The notes: a model not told the origin generated them from the letters alone. Shown: positions 34,958-44,985, numbered from the stretch's first letter. The stretch: 64,000 nt of DNA from Aromatoleum tolulyticum (GCF_900156155.1 NZ_FTMD01000010.1:62001-126000), one strand, 5' to 3'. Program-made: numbers and translations.

Positions 34958-35416
34958 ATGAGGAATCAGAAGGTGGACAAGCACAACAAGGAGACATTCA
35001 CCCGCAAACTGCGCGCCGCGGCCTTCGCCGCCGGCCTCGCGCTCGGAGCGGGACTGGCCCACGCACACGGCGACGTGACGCCGCAGGCGGTGGATGTATC
35101 GACACTGCCCAAGCTCGGCGAGGAATGGCGCGCCGTCAATCCCTATCGCGACAACGCGGAGGCGATCCGCATCGGCGATTCGGCCTTCAACCAGAACTGC
35201 GCACGCTGCCACGGCCTCGGGGCGGTGTCGGGCGGCATCGCTCCGGACCTGCGCAAGCTCGACATCGCGCCGGAAACGGACGAGTATTTCCTGCAGCGCA
35301 TCCGCAATGGCGTGAGTCGCAACGGCGCCGTGTATATGCCGCCGTTCGAGGGCATGCTGTCGCAGGAGGCGATGTGGGCAATAAAGGCCTGGCTGGAGAC
35401 CGTACGTGAAAAATGA
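34958..35416 (+). CDS. PedF-like c-type cytochrome of PQQ-dependent alcohol oxidation
   Basis: About 152 residues with a signal peptide (FAAGLALGAGLAHA-HG), one heme motif CARCH and a VYMPPFEGMLSQEAMWAIKAW tail in which Met provides the sixth ligand. It resembles cytochrome c550/PedF, the electron acceptor of quinoprotein ethanol dehydrogenases. A GTG at 34973, with a GAGG upstream, is an alternative start. The next gene overlaps its end by 11 bases. It is transcribed behind a sigma-54-type promoter. Confidence 0.85.
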   Translation: MRNQKVDKHNKETFTRKLRAAAFAAGLALGAGLAHAHGDVTPQAVDVSTLPKLGEEWRAVNPYRDNAEAIRIGDSAFNQNCARCHGLGAVSGGIAPDLRKLDIAPETDEYFLQRIRNGVSRNGAVYMPPFEGMLSQEAMWAIKAWLETVREK

Positions 35417-36248
35417 ACGACGCGCATTCCTGATCGCAGCGGGCGCCATGATGGCAGGCGCCCTGCTCCCGGCCCACGCGGCCGCACAGCTCGAAGTGCA
35501 GCAGGCAGGTACCCTGCGGGTGGCCGTGTATGCCGACTATGCGCCCTTCTCGGCACGCGGCAAGGGCATCGACGTAGCCATCGCGCAGTCCCTGGCCGAG
35601 CGCCTGGGGATGCGCGCGGAGATCGTCGAGTTCCCGCCCGACGAGAACATGAGCGACGACCTGCGCAACATGGTGTGGAAAGGGCACTACCTCGGCCGGC
35701 GCCCGGCCGACGTGATGCTGCATGTGCCGGTGGATGCGCAGTTCGCGGCACAGAACGACAAGGTGGCGATCTTCGGCCCCTATCACCTCGAGACGATGGC
35801 GCTCGCGCGCAATCCCGCGCGGGTGCAGGCGGCAACGGGGTCGGCGGCGGTCGCCTTCGAAGTATTCACGCGCGAGAAAGTCGGCGTGGAGCTCGACACG
35901 CACGCCAGCGACTTCATGCTGCATGTGCTGAACGGACGGCTGCGCGACAACGTCGTCCATTTCCGCAGCGTCGCCGAAGCCGCCGCGGCCATGGTGAAGG
36001 GCGAGGTCAGCGCCGTGATGGCACCGCGCAGCCAGCTCGAAGCCGCATTGAAGGAACAGAAGCAGTTCGAGATCGACGCGCTGAACATGCCTGAATTGCG
36101 GGTGAAGGGCTGGCCGCTCGGCATGGCCGTGAAGGCCGACAGCAAGGAGCTGGCGGCGGCGCTATCGGAAGCGCTGGCGGACCTGCAGCGCTCGGGCGAA
36201 CTCGCACGGATCTTCTCGGCCCACGGCGTCACGCACAAGCTTCCCTGA
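35406..36248 (+). CDS. Quinoprotein dehydrogenase-associated substrate-binding protein
   Basis: A 280-residue periplasmic binding protein with a signal peptide (FLIAAGAMMAGALLPAHAAA). The mature N-terminus LEVQQAGTLRVAVYADYAPF and a RADVMLHVPVDAQF-like block are typical of family 3 solute-binding proteins found beside PQQ-dependent alcohol dehydrogenases. In that setting the protein is thought to help the quinoprotein rather than to transport. It overlaps the cytochrome gene, so the two are co-translated. No PQQ-dehydrogenase gene follows in this window. Confidence 0.85.
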   Translation: MKNERRAFLIAAGAMMAGALLPAHAAAQLEVQQAGTLRVAVYADYAPFSARGKGIDVAIAQSLAERLGMRAEIVEFPPDENMSDDLRNMVWKGHYLGRRPADVMLHVPVDAQFAAQNDKVAIFGPYHLETMALARNPARVQAATGSAAVAFEVFTREKVGVELDTHASDFMLHVLNGRLRDNVVHFRSVAEAAAAMVKGEVSAVMAPRSQLEAALKEQKQFEIDALNMPELRVKGWPLGMAVKADSKELAAALSEALADLQRSGELARIFSAHGVTHKLP

Positions 36249-36282
36249 ACGGCTTTCGGGGCACTCGGCGCCCCGAAAAATT

Positions 36283-36337
36283 GCCGGATGTTCGATAAAC
36301 CCTATGCACGGTTTTGCAGAACATCCGGCTTCTTTTT
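36283..36337 (+). terminator. Large nested hairpin with T-rich tail
   Basis: GCCGGATGTTC (36283-36293) pairs with GAACATCCGGC (36319-36329), enclosing a smaller AAACC/GGTTT stem, and is followed by TTCTTTTT on the plus strand. It is a good candidate for the terminator of the cytochrome/binding-protein unit, though larger than usual. Confidence 0.6.
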
Positions 36338-36354
36338 GCCTCTGTTGTTCCGTT

Positions 36355-36372
36355 ATGGAGCACCTGCTCCAT
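36355..36372. promoter_or_regulatory. Palindrome ATGGAGCA-N2-TGCTCCAT
   Basis: A perfect 8-bp inverted repeat with a 2-base centre lies between the convergent binding-protein and permease genes. Its flanks (TGTTCCG before, GGAGCAGG after) also match those of the palindrome at 42957-42984. It looks like a binding site for a dimeric regulator; which promoter it serves is unclear. Confidence 0.5.
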
Positions 36373-36389
36373 GGTGTGACAGGAGCAGG

Positions 36390-37202
36390 TCAGGCAGGCT
36401 TGCCGCCCGTCCGTCTGAGCATCCCGCGCTGCGGATCGTAGCCGCGCACCGCAAGCGTGAAGAACACGGCAAGGCAGCCAGCCACGATCGCCAGCGAGGT
36501 GGCGGCGAGCTGGCCGTAGAGGGCGAAGCGGATCGCCTCGACGGCGTGGGTGAAGGGGTTCCACTGCGCGACCGCATGCACGACCGCTGCGCCCGATTCC
36601 TCGAGTTTCCACAGCGGATAGAGCGCGGGCGAGACGAAGAACATCGGGAAGATCACGAAGTTCATCGTGCCGGCGAAGTTCTCGAGCTGGCGCACCTGTA
36701 CCGACAGCAGCAGGCCCAGCGCGCCGAGCATCATCCCCGCGAGCACGATCACCGGCAGCGCGGTGAGCCAGCCGGCCCACGGCACCTCGACGTCGAACAA
36801 CCAGGCGATGACGAGAAAGACGTAGGCCTGCAGCACCGACAGCAAGGTGCCCGCAAGGAGCTTGGCGAAGAGGAGGAAGCTGCGCGGCAGCGGCGCGGTC
36901 AGCAGCAGCCGCATCATGCCCATCTCGCGGTCGTACACCATCGCGAGCGAGGACTGCATGCCGTTGAAGAGCAGCACCATGCCCAGCAGCCCCGGCACGA
37001 TGTACACCTGGTACGGGATGTAGGTGTCGTAGGGCGGGATGATCGACACCCCGAAGACGTTCTGGAAGCCCGCCGCGAAGACGACCAGCCACAGGAGCGG
37101 GCGCACCAGCGCCGAGGCGAAGCGGCCGCCCTGGCGCACGAACTTGGCGATCTCGCGGCCGGCGATCGCCTGCAGCGCGAGCCATGCGTGGGAGAGTCTC
37201 AT
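36390..37202 (-). CDS. ABC-2-type permease of the PQQ-alcohol system (PedC-like)
   Basis: A 270-residue inner-membrane protein with six hydrophobic segments and ABC-2 exporter features (VRPLLWLVVFAAGFQNVFGV and YDREMGMMRLLLTAPLPR). The PedC-like ABC permease is a regular member of PQQ-dependent alcohol dehydrogenase loci. It is the last gene of an operon running from 42829 down to 36390 and is 12 bases after the binding-protein gene. It should pair with the ATPase at 39449-40249. The exported substrate is not known. Confidence 0.87.
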   Translation of the reverse strand: MRLSHAWLALQAIAGREIAKFVRQGGRFASALVRPLLWLVVFAAGFQNVFGVSIIPPYDTYIPYQVYIVPGLLGMVLLFNGMQSSLAMVYDREMGMMRLLLTAPLPRSFLLFAKLLAGTLLSVLQAYVFLVIAWLFDVEVPWAGWLTALPVIVLAGMMLGALGLLLSVQVRQLENFAGTMNFVIFPMFFVSPALYPLWKLEESGAAVVHAVAQWNPFTHAVEAIRFALYGQLAATSLAIVAGCLAVFFTLAVRGYDPQRGMLRRTGGKPA

Positions 37203-37214
37203 CGGTCGTGCCTG

Positions 37215-38402
37215 TCAGAACGCACAGCGGCTGTCGCGCTGGTCGAAGCCGAGGGTGTCCATGTTGTTGGTCGGGTGCAGGAAGCCCGCGATCGGCGCGC
37301 GCTCGATCACTGCGTTGTGGGTCGCGAGCAGCACGGGCTGGCGCAGCTGGTTGTCCCAGGCGCGGAAACCGAGACGATTGCCTTTGAAGCCGTCGAGCGC
37401 GATCTCCTCGCCCTTGAGGTATTTCGCGACCGTGCCGAAGGGGGCGTTCTGCGTGCGCACGACCGCTTCGACGACCGCCTTCACCGCCATCCACGCGGCC
37501 CAGTCGGGGTCGGCCATCTTGCGGCCGGCGTGCTTCTCGAGGCGACTGTTGAGTTGCGGCGCGCCGTGACGCTCCCACGCCCACGACCACGCGGCCGCGG
37601 CGAGGCCTTCGCCGCCGACGACCGGGCGCGGACGCACCGTGCGGTAAGGGACGCTGCGCGCGAACTCGCCGTCGCTGTCGGCGACGAAGACGACGTCGTG
37701 CTCACTGCCGGCCGTGAGCAGCGCGACGTTGCCCTGGTCGCGCTGGCGCGGGTCGTTGCTGAGCACGAAGGGGCGGCGCTCGACGAGCTTCAGGCCGAAG
37801 CGCTTGGCGGCGCGGTCGAAGGCGTCGGCGACGAGCTTGTCCTCGGGACGCGGACCTTCGAGCATCAGCACGTTGCGCCACTTCTTCGATACCAGGTACT
37901 GCGCGAGCGCATCCATGCGCATCGCGTCGTTCGGCAGCGTATGCAGCAGGTTGGGCTGGCATTGCGCCTGGCGTAGCGCGTCGTCCGGCGCGGAGACGTT
38001 GAAGAGCAGGAGTTCCTTCCCTCGCACGGCTTTGGCGACTTCGGCGACGACGGCGCCGGGGGCATCGAGGAGGAAGTAGCGCACCCCTTCCTTGTTGAGC
38101 CTGTCGATCGCGGCGAGCAGCGCCTTCGCATCCGCGCCGGTGACGCGTTCGAGCGCGAATTCGGCGCCCACCGCCTGACCGACGAAACGCGCCTCGCGCA
38201 GCGCGACTTCCGCGCCGGCGAAGGGCCGCCCGAGGGGCTGGGCGAGGCCGCGGAAGAAGAGTTTCGTCTCGTCGTAACGGGAATCGGTTTCGAGTTCCAG
38301 ATGGGCGATACGCACATTCGTGGCGGCAAACGCGGACGCGGCCACGAGCGCGGCAAAGCTGCCGAGCGTGGCGCGCAGGAGAAGTCCGAGGCTGATGCGC
38401 AT
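37215..38402 (-). CDS. ABC-type substrate-binding protein of the PQQ-alcohol system
   Basis: A 395-residue secreted protein (signal peptide ending near AFA-AT) of the branched-chain-amino-acid-type binding fold, with NVRIAHLELETDSRYDETKL at the mature N-terminus and LVADAFDRAAKRFGLKLVE in the middle. It matches the binding-protein family that accompanies PQQ-dependent alcohol dehydrogenases next to a beta-propeller and an ABC exporter. It is separated by 12 bases from each neighbour, so the operon is tightly packed. Confidence 0.87.
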   Translation of the reverse strand: MRISLGLLLRATLGSFAALVAASAFAATNVRIAHLELETDSRYDETKLFFRGLAQPLGRPFAGAEVALREARFVGQAVGAEFALERVTGADAKALLAAIDRLNKEGVRYFLLDAPGAVVAEVAKAVRGKELLLFNVSAPDDALRQAQCQPNLLHTLPNDAMRMDALAQYLVSKKWRNVLMLEGPRPEDKLVADAFDRAAKRFGLKLVERRPFVLSNDPRQRDQGNVALLTAGSEHDVVFVADSDGEFARSVPYRTVRPRPVVGGEGLAAAAWSWAWERHGAPQLNSRLEKHAGRKMADPDWAAWMAVKAVVEAVVRTQNAPFGTVAKYLKGEEIALDGFKGNRLGFRAWDNQLRQPVLLATHNAVIERAPIAGFLHPTNNMDTLGFDQRDSRCAF

Positions 38403-38414
38403 GGACAGTCCCCC

Positions 38415-39392
38415 TCAGTCGTCGATCACGACGGTGTGCGGCACGCGCCCGACCGGCACCGAGCGCAGCACCTTGCGGGTCTTGGTGTCGACGACCGAGA
38501 TGTCGTCGGACAGGCCGTTGGCAACGAAGAGCAGGCTGCCGTCGCGGTTGAGGCTCGCGCCCCACGCGCGGTTGCCCACCAGCACGTAGTCCTGCACCTT
38601 GCGGCTCGCGACGTCGACCACCGCGATGTGATTGGCGCGCCCGAGCGTGACGTAGGCGGTCTTGCCGTCGCCCGTCATCGCGATGCCGACCGGGGTGACG
38701 TCGTCGGCGCGGAAGCCCTTGGGGGTGAAGGCGATCGTGGCCTTGACGGCGCTGGTGGCGCCGTCGAGCACGGTGACCTTGCCGCCGAGCTCGGAGGTGA
38801 CCCACACCTCGGCGCCGTCCGGCGTCATCGCGAAGCGGCGCGGGCGGTTGGCGACGACGACGTTGGCGAGGATCTTGTGCGTCGCGGCGTCGATGACGTG
38901 CACCATGTTCGCGACCTCCGAGGTCGCATACACGCGCTTGCCGTCGGGCGACAGGCGCACGCCCTCGGGCTCCTCGCCGACCTCGATGCGGGCGACGGGC
39001 TTTTTCGTCGCGACGTCGATCACCGACACCTGCGCGCCCTCCTCGTTCGAAACGTAGAGCCGCTTGCCGTCGGGCGAGAGGTCGAACATCTCGGGGTCCT
39101 CGCCGACGGGGATGCTGTGGGTGACCTTGAGCTGGGCGATGTCGATGACGTCGACGCGGTCGGCCTTGCTGGCGATCACGTAGAGCTGGCTGCGATCGGG
39201 CGACAGGCGCATGTCGCGCGGACGCTGGCCGGTGGGGATGGATTTGACGACCTGCCAGCTCTTGCTGTCGAACACGGTCACGGCGTGGTCGTTCTCGCTG
39301 CTGACGAACACGTAGCCGGTGCCCTTGGCAGCGGCGGCGCCCGCGGCGAGCATGAAGATGCAGGCGGCGATGAGTCGGGTGCGGGGAATCAA
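38415..39392 (-). CDS. YVTN beta-propeller protein, PQQ-dependent catabolism-associated
   Basis: A 325-residue secreted protein with a signal peptide and repeated blades of the type SPDGKRLYVSNEEG, SPDGKRVYATSEVANMVHV and DGKTAYVTLGRANHIAVVDV. Seven-bladed YVTN propellers like this are a marker of PQQ-alcohol dehydrogenase loci; their role is uncertain, possibly binding or scaffolding in the periplasm. It lies between the binding protein and the ATPase of the same operon. Confidence 0.9.
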   Translation of the reverse strand: MIPRTRLIAACIFMLAAGAAAAKGTGYVFVSSENDHAVTVFDSKSWQVVKSIPTGQRPRDMRLSPDRSQLYVIASKADRVDVIDIAQLKVTHSIPVGEDPEMFDLSPDGKRLYVSNEEGAQVSVIDVATKKPVARIEVGEEPEGVRLSPDGKRVYATSEVANMVHVIDAATHKILANVVVANRPRRFAMTPDGAEVWVTSELGGKVTVLDGATSAVKATIAFTPKGFRADDVTPVGIAMTGDGKTAYVTLGRANHIAVVDVASRKVQDYVLVGNRAWGASLNRDGSLLFVANGLSDDISVVDTKTRKVLRSVPVGRVPHTVVIDD

Positions 39393-39448
39393 GCGGGTCT
39401 CCTGTCGGGGTCGGATTTCCGGAACTGTTCTTTTTGGTTTGAAGGCGT

Positions 39449-40249
39449 TCAGTCGCTGCGCTCGCCGCCACCGCCGGTCATCTGCAGGAAGGCGTCGGCG
39501 AGGGTCGCGGTGCCGGCCTGATCGGCGAGTGCCTGCGGCCGGCCTTCGGCGAGGATCTGGCCGCGATGGAGCACGACGACGCGGTCGGCGGCCTCCGCCT
39601 CATCGACGAGATGGGTCGCCCACAGCACGGCGACGCCGCGCGCGCGCAGCGCCAGCACTTCGTCGAGGAGCTGGCGGCGGGAGGCCGGATCGAGGCCGAC
39701 CGTGGCCTCGTCCATCAGCAGCACCGCGGGCTCATGCACCAGGGCGCGCGCCAGCTCGACCTTGCGGCGGTTGCCGCCGGAGAGTTCGCGCACGGGGTCC
39801 CCCGCGCGCTCGGTGAGGCCAAGGCGACCGAGGGCGTCGGCGACGCGGTCGCGCGCGTGTCGCCCCCCGAGACCGTGCAGCGCGGCGTGGAACTTGAGGT
39901 TCGCGGCGACGCCGAGATCGAGGTCGAGCGTGCTCTGCTGGAACACGACCCCGAGGTGCGCGAGCGCCGCGACCGGGGCCTTGCGGATGTCGTGGCCGCA
40001 CACGGCGAGCCGCCCGGAGTCGGCGTTGAAGAGGCCGGTCAGGAGCTGGAACAGCGTGCTCTTGCCCGCACCGTTGGGTCCGAGCAGCGCGACGAACTCG
40101 CCGCGGTCGACCTTGAGCGTGACGCCACGCAGCGCCTCGCGCGTGCCGTAGGCCTTGCGCACGTCGGCGAGCTCGAGCGCGGCGCCCGCCTGCGCCGAAT
40201 CGCGGGTGCGGGGGGATGCGTCGACGGCAGTGTTCATGCGCTCATTCAT
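39449..40249 (-). CDS. ABC exporter ATPase of the PQQ-alcohol system
   Basis: About 266 residues; Walker A GPNGAGKS, signature LSGGNRRKVELARA and Walker B VLLMDEATVGLD. The DrrA-like sequence fits the ABC-2 permease at 36390. I chose the ATG at 40249, which overlaps the upstream ATPase stop by eight bases; 40237 is an equally plausible start. Together with the permease it would form an exporter associated with quinoprotein alcohol oxidation. Confidence 0.87.
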   Translation of the reverse strand: MNERMNTAVDASPRTRDSAQAGAALELADVRKAYGTREALRGVTLKVDRGEFVALLGPNGAGKSTLFQLLTGLFNADSGRLAVCGHDIRKAPVAALAHLGVVFQQSTLDLDLGVAANLKFHAALHGLGGRHARDRVADALGRLGLTERAGDPVRELSGGNRRKVELARALVHEPAVLLMDEATVGLDPASRRQLLDEVLALRARGVAVLWATHLVDEAEAADRVVVLHRGQILAEGRPQALADQAGTATLADAFLQMTGGGGERSD

Positions 40250-41015
40250 CCTGGGGCTCGTGCGGTTCGCTGGTGAGCCCGGCGAGGAGCTCGGGGTGCC
40301 GGGCAAGCAGCTCGGCGTGCAGCGCCTGCACGGCTGCATCGTCGGGGGCGCGCGGGCGCGCGAGGGTAAGGGGAAGCTCGAGCACGACGCGCCCGGGGGC
40401 GGCCGAGAGGAAGCAGATGCGGTCGGCGAGCGCGAGCGCTTCGCGCAGGTCGTGGGTGACGAAGAGCACGGTCGCGCCCGAGCGCTGCCACTGTTCGACC
40501 AGCATCGCGCGCAGGCGGTTGGCGGTGGGCACGTCGAGCGAGACGAAGGGCTCGTCCATCAGCAGGAGCTTCGGTTCGATGACGAAGGCGCGTGCGAGGG
40601 CGACACGCCGCTGCATGCCGCCCGACAGGCGCCCGGGGTAGGCGTCGAGCACGTCGGCCAGGCCCATCGCGGCGAGGAGGTCGCGCGCGCGCCGCTGTGC
40701 CGCGGGGCTCGCGTCGGTGACGAGGAGCACGTTGTCGAGCACCGTGAGCCAGGGCATCAGGCGCGGCTCCTGGAACATGAAGCCGATGTCGTGCGTGGAG
40801 TCGGCGAACGGGGCGCCGCCAAGGCGCACGCGGCCGTCGACGTCGCGGTCGAGCCCGCCGACGACGTTGAGCAGCGTGCTCTTGCCGCAGCCCGAGGGGC
40901 CAACGACGCACACGAACTCACCGGGGGCGGCCTCGAGGTGCAACCCGGCGAGCGCCAGATGCGGGGCCCCGGCGCGGTCGGGGTAGGTCTTGCGGTCGAT
41001 GACGATGTCGAGCAT
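40242..41015 (-). CDS. ABC importer ATPase, nitrate/sulfonate/taurine type
   Basis: A 257-residue ATPase with Walker A GPSGCGKS, Q-loop FMFQEPRLMPW, signature LSGGMQRRVALARA and Walker B LLLMDEPFVSLD. The EPRLMPW and VTHDLREALALADRI blocks place it with SsuB/TauB/NrtD. It is co-transcribed with the permease immediately upstream (one base apart) and the binding protein beyond. Substrate is unknown; the operon context suggests a compound linked to alcohol oxidation. Confidence 0.88.
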   Translation of the reverse strand: MLDIVIDRKTYPDRAGAPHLALAGLHLEAAPGEFVCVVGPSGCGKSTLLNVVGGLDRDVDGRVRLGGAPFADSTHDIGFMFQEPRLMPWLTVLDNVLLVTDASPAAQRRARDLLAAMGLADVLDAYPGRLSGGMQRRVALARAFVIEPKLLLMDEPFVSLDVPTANRLRAMLVEQWQRSGATVLFVTHDLREALALADRICFLSAAPGRVVLELPLTLARPRAPDDAAVQALHAELLARHPELLAGLTSEPHEPQDE

Positions 41016-41837
41016 TCAGGATCTCCAGCGCGTGAGGCGTCGCTCGAGCGGACGCAGGACGGCCGCTTCGACGACGAGCACGACGGCGGCAAACACGAGC
41101 GTGTAGGCGAGGATGCCGGTAATGTCGAAGAGCTGGAAGAACATGTTGAGCTGGAAGCCGACGCCATTGCTGCGGCCGAGGAGTTCGACCACGAGCACGA
41201 TCTTCCAGATCAGCGACAGCCCCGAGCGCGCTGCGGCCATCAGGTAGGGGACGAGCTGGGGCAGATAGACGCGGGCGAAGGTGCGCAGCCGCGGCAGCCG
41301 ATAGGCGTGGGCAACCTGCATCAGGCGGGCGTCGACCGCGCGCGCGCCTTCACGCACGGTGACGACCACCGTCGGGATCTTGTTCAGGGCGACGGCGACG
41401 ATCGCGGCGGCGTCGTTCAGCCCGAACCACACGTAGCACAGGATGATGGTGACGAGCGCGGGGATATTGAGCCCGAGCACGAGCCAGCCGTCGAGGAGCG
41501 CATCGAGACGGCGCCAGCGCCCCATCGCGATGCCGATCGCGGCGCCGAGGGCCATCGCCAGCCCGAAGGCGACCACGACGCGCGCGAGCGTGATGGCCAG
41601 ATGCGTCGGCAACGCGAGCGAGGCGGTTTCGGCGGCGATGCGCGCGAATACGGTGGCCGGGGTGGGCAGCGTCTGGCTGGCGAAGAGCCATGCGGCGAGC
41701 TGCCACAGCAGCAGGAAGGCGGCGAGCGAGGCCGCGCGCAACCAACCTTCGCCCTGCGGGCCGTTGCGTTTCATCGCGCGCCGGACGGGCACGGCCGGCT
41801 GCGGCCAGGGCGCGGAGTCATCGACACCGGCCTTCAT
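41016..41837 (-). CDS. ABC importer permease, SsuC/TauC type
   Basis: A 273-residue membrane protein from the ATG at 41837; its start overlaps the binding-protein stop by one base (TGATG). About six hydrophobic segments are present, with a permease loop GAIAVDARLMQVAHAYRLPR-like block near the centre. The pairing with the SsuB-type ATPase and a NitT/TauT-type binding protein defines a small importer within the PQQ-associated operon. The frame continuing upstream to 42059 is a shadow. Confidence 0.88.
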   Translation of the reverse strand: MKAGVDDSAPWPQPAVPVRRAMKRNGPQGEGWLRAASLAAFLLLWQLAAWLFASQTLPTPATVFARIAAETASLALPTHLAITLARVVVAFGLAMALGAAIGIAMGRWRRLDALLDGWLVLGLNIPALVTIILCYVWFGLNDAAAIVAVALNKIPTVVVTVREGARAVDARLMQVAHAYRLPRLRTFARVYLPQLVPYLMAAARSGLSLIWKIVLVVELLGRSNGVGFQLNMFFQLFDITGILAYTLVFAAVVLVVEAAVLRPLERRLTRWRS

Positions 41838-42829
41838 CAGCGCGGGGCGCCCACACGCCAGAAAGTGCCCGCCGGCAGTGCGGTGGCACTGCCGACGAGT
41901 TCGGCACCGCCTTCCTGCGCGAGGATCGCAAACACGCGCCGCGCGGTGCGTTCGGCCTGCGCGATGTCCTCGCCGGGGATGCCGGCGCGGAAGCCGTCGC
42001 GCAGCGCGGCGAGCGTCGCGTCGTCCTCGGCGCGCGTGAGCGGACGCAGCTCCTCCCACACCGCATCCGAGCTTTGCATGTGGCGGCGCGCCTGGGCGCC
42101 GGCGCGCAGGAAGCCTTCGAACGCCACACGGTTCTTCGCCGCCCAGTCCTCACGGAAAACCCAGCCGATCATCGGCAATTCGCCTTCGACGCCGAGCCCC
42201 TTGAGGACGTCATCGAGGGAAAGGAGCTCGCGCATCCCGGCCGCACGCAGCCGCGCCGCGAAATGCCAGAAGTTCATCACCGCCGGGAGCTCGCCCTTCA
42301 GCATCAAGGCGTTCAACAGCGGCGGCGCGCCGAAATCCGGCTTCACGAGCGTCGCGGCGTCCTCGCCGAGGGTCTTGCGCGAATACGCGCGCAACAGCAG
42401 CCAGCTCTTGTCCAGCGCACCGCCGGCGACACCCAGGCGCTGGCCGCGCAGGTCGGCGAGCGAGCGCACATTCGCATCCGGGCGCACCATGATGCCGCCC
42501 ACCGCGCGCGAATACGGCACGAAGGCGAAGTCGCGCCCCTCGGCGCGCTGGCGTGCGACCCAGATCCAGTCGTTCACGATCAGGTCCACCGCTCCGCCCT
42601 GCAGCGCGACGTTCGCGGCGTCCTTCTGCGCGAGCGGCACGACCTCGATGCGCACCCCCTCGCGCTCGGCGTAGCCCTGCCGCTTCATCACCTCGAGCTC
42701 CCAGCTCACCGTGCCGTACTGCAGCACGCCGATGCGGATCGGCACGGGATCGGCCGCGCGCACCGGCGCGATCAGGCAGGCAAGGAGCGCAGCCGCCACC
42801 AGGCACGCGCGCGCAAACGGTCGCAGCAT
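41837..42829 (-). CDS. ABC importer substrate-binding protein, NitT/TauT type
   Basis: A 330-residue periplasmic protein with a signal peptide (LVAAALLACLIAPVRA-AD). It has the SsuA/NMT1-like sequence RIGVLQYGTVSWELEVMKR at the mature start, a GGAVDLIVNDWIWVARQ pocket block and SLADLRGQRLGVAGGALDKS. Homologues next to PQQ-alcohol genes suggest that it binds a small organic compound or cofactor precursor. It is the first gene of the long operon ending at 36390, 54 to 80 bases downstream of a sigma-54-like element. Confidence 0.87.
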   Translation of the reverse strand: MLRPFARACLVAAALLACLIAPVRAADPVPIRIGVLQYGTVSWELEVMKRQGYAEREGVRIEVVPLAQKDAANVALQGGAVDLIVNDWIWVARQRAEGRDFAFVPYSRAVGGIMVRPDANVRSLADLRGQRLGVAGGALDKSWLLLRAYSRKTLGEDAATLVKPDFGAPPLLNALMLKGELPAVMNFWHFAARLRAAGMRELLSLDDVLKGLGVEGELPMIGWVFREDWAAKNRVAFEGFLRAGAQARRHMQSSDAVWEELRPLTRAEDDATLAALRDGFRAGIPGEDIAQAERTARRVFAILAQEGGAELVGSATALPAGTFWRVGAPR

Positions 42830-42896
42830 TGATGTGTCTCCATCGTTCTTGTGTCAGCGCCCGCCGGATCGAGCCGGGGACGGTCGTGTTTCCAAT

Positions 42897-42911
42897 GCAG
42901 GATTCGATCCA
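42897..42911 (-). promoter_or_regulatory. Possible sigma-54-type promoter of the PQQ-associated operon
   Basis: On the minus strand TGGATCGAATCCTGC keeps GG-N10-GC spacing but differs from TGGCACG-N4-TTGC at three fixed positions. It is 68 bases before the operon start and about 46 bases downstream of the palindrome at 42957-42984. Confidence 0.45.
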
Positions 42912-42956
42912 GCCCTCCCGCGCGGCTGCGAACCGCCTCGCCGCGCCCCGCCTGCT

Positions 42957-42984
42957 CCGATATGGAACAGTTGCTCCATATCGG
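42957..42984. promoter_or_regulatory. 28-base palindrome upstream of the PQQ-associated operon
   Basis: CCGATATGGA (42957-42966) and TCCATATCGG (42975-42984) form a perfect 10-bp inverted repeat with an 8-base centre. Its core (TATGGAACAGTTGCTCCATA) is closely related to the palindrome at 36355-36372. The location, just above a sigma-54-like promoter, suits an upstream activator site. Confidence 0.6.
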
Positions 42985-43211
42985 AACACAACCCCGGAAA
43001 ACGGCGCATCGCGGGCACTTCAGGCGGATCGATCACCCGCCTTGAGCATAGCGCATGATCAGCCCTCGTTTGCGAGGAGCGCAAGTTCCTCGTCCGTGAA
43101 CAGGCGCGCGTCAGGAAAGTCAGTCCCTCCGGACCTTCGAGCGAGAACCTCCCGCGCCTTCCGTGGCCAGGACGCGTCGAATCACGATTCGCCCCCTTGC
43201 CGTCACGACGC

Positions 43212-43241
43212 AAAAAAAAACGGGCGGCCTTGGCCGCCCGT
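43212..43241 (-). terminator. Rho-independent terminator of exaC
   Basis: ACGGGCGGCC (43220-43229) pairs with GGCCGCCCGT (43232-43241) around a 2-base loop. Read on the minus strand it is followed by nine T residues (43220-43212). Confidence 0.9.
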
Positions 43242-43327
43242 GAAGCTCTTCCGCTGTGGACGGAGGAGAGGGAGAGAAGAACAACATGAGCGCAGCGGGC
43301 GCCGAAATGCTGCGCCCGGCCGCCTCC

Positions 43328-43402
43328 GCGCTCAGAAGAAGCCGAGCGCGAGGGCTGGTAACGCGCTCAGAAGAAACCGAGCGCGAGGCCCTGGTAACGC
43401 GC

Positions 43403-43421
<19 letters not shown>
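43328..43421. repeat. Three tandem copies of the 3' end of exaC
   Basis: Copies begin at 43328 (35 bases), 43363 (36 bases) and 43399 (partial, continuing into the coding sequence). Each starts GCGCTCAGAAGAA and contains the reverse complement of the last codons and stop of exaC. The unit also has a GCGCTC/GAGCGC inverted repeat around the stop codon. The gene-proximal copy is the genuine end of the reading frame. Confidence 0.9.
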
Positions 43422-44923
<1,502 letters not shown>

Positions 44924-44985
44924 TGAACTCGTCTCCAGAAGTGTGTTGATTGGTCGAAACGCTGTCTCGCGTCGCCATCCCTTCC

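Noticed and set aside
36254-36278. Hairpin TTTCGGGGC/GCCCCGAAA after the binding-protein gene as an intrinsic terminator
   Set aside because: It has no T-tract on either strand; the larger hairpin at 36283-36337 is the better candidate.
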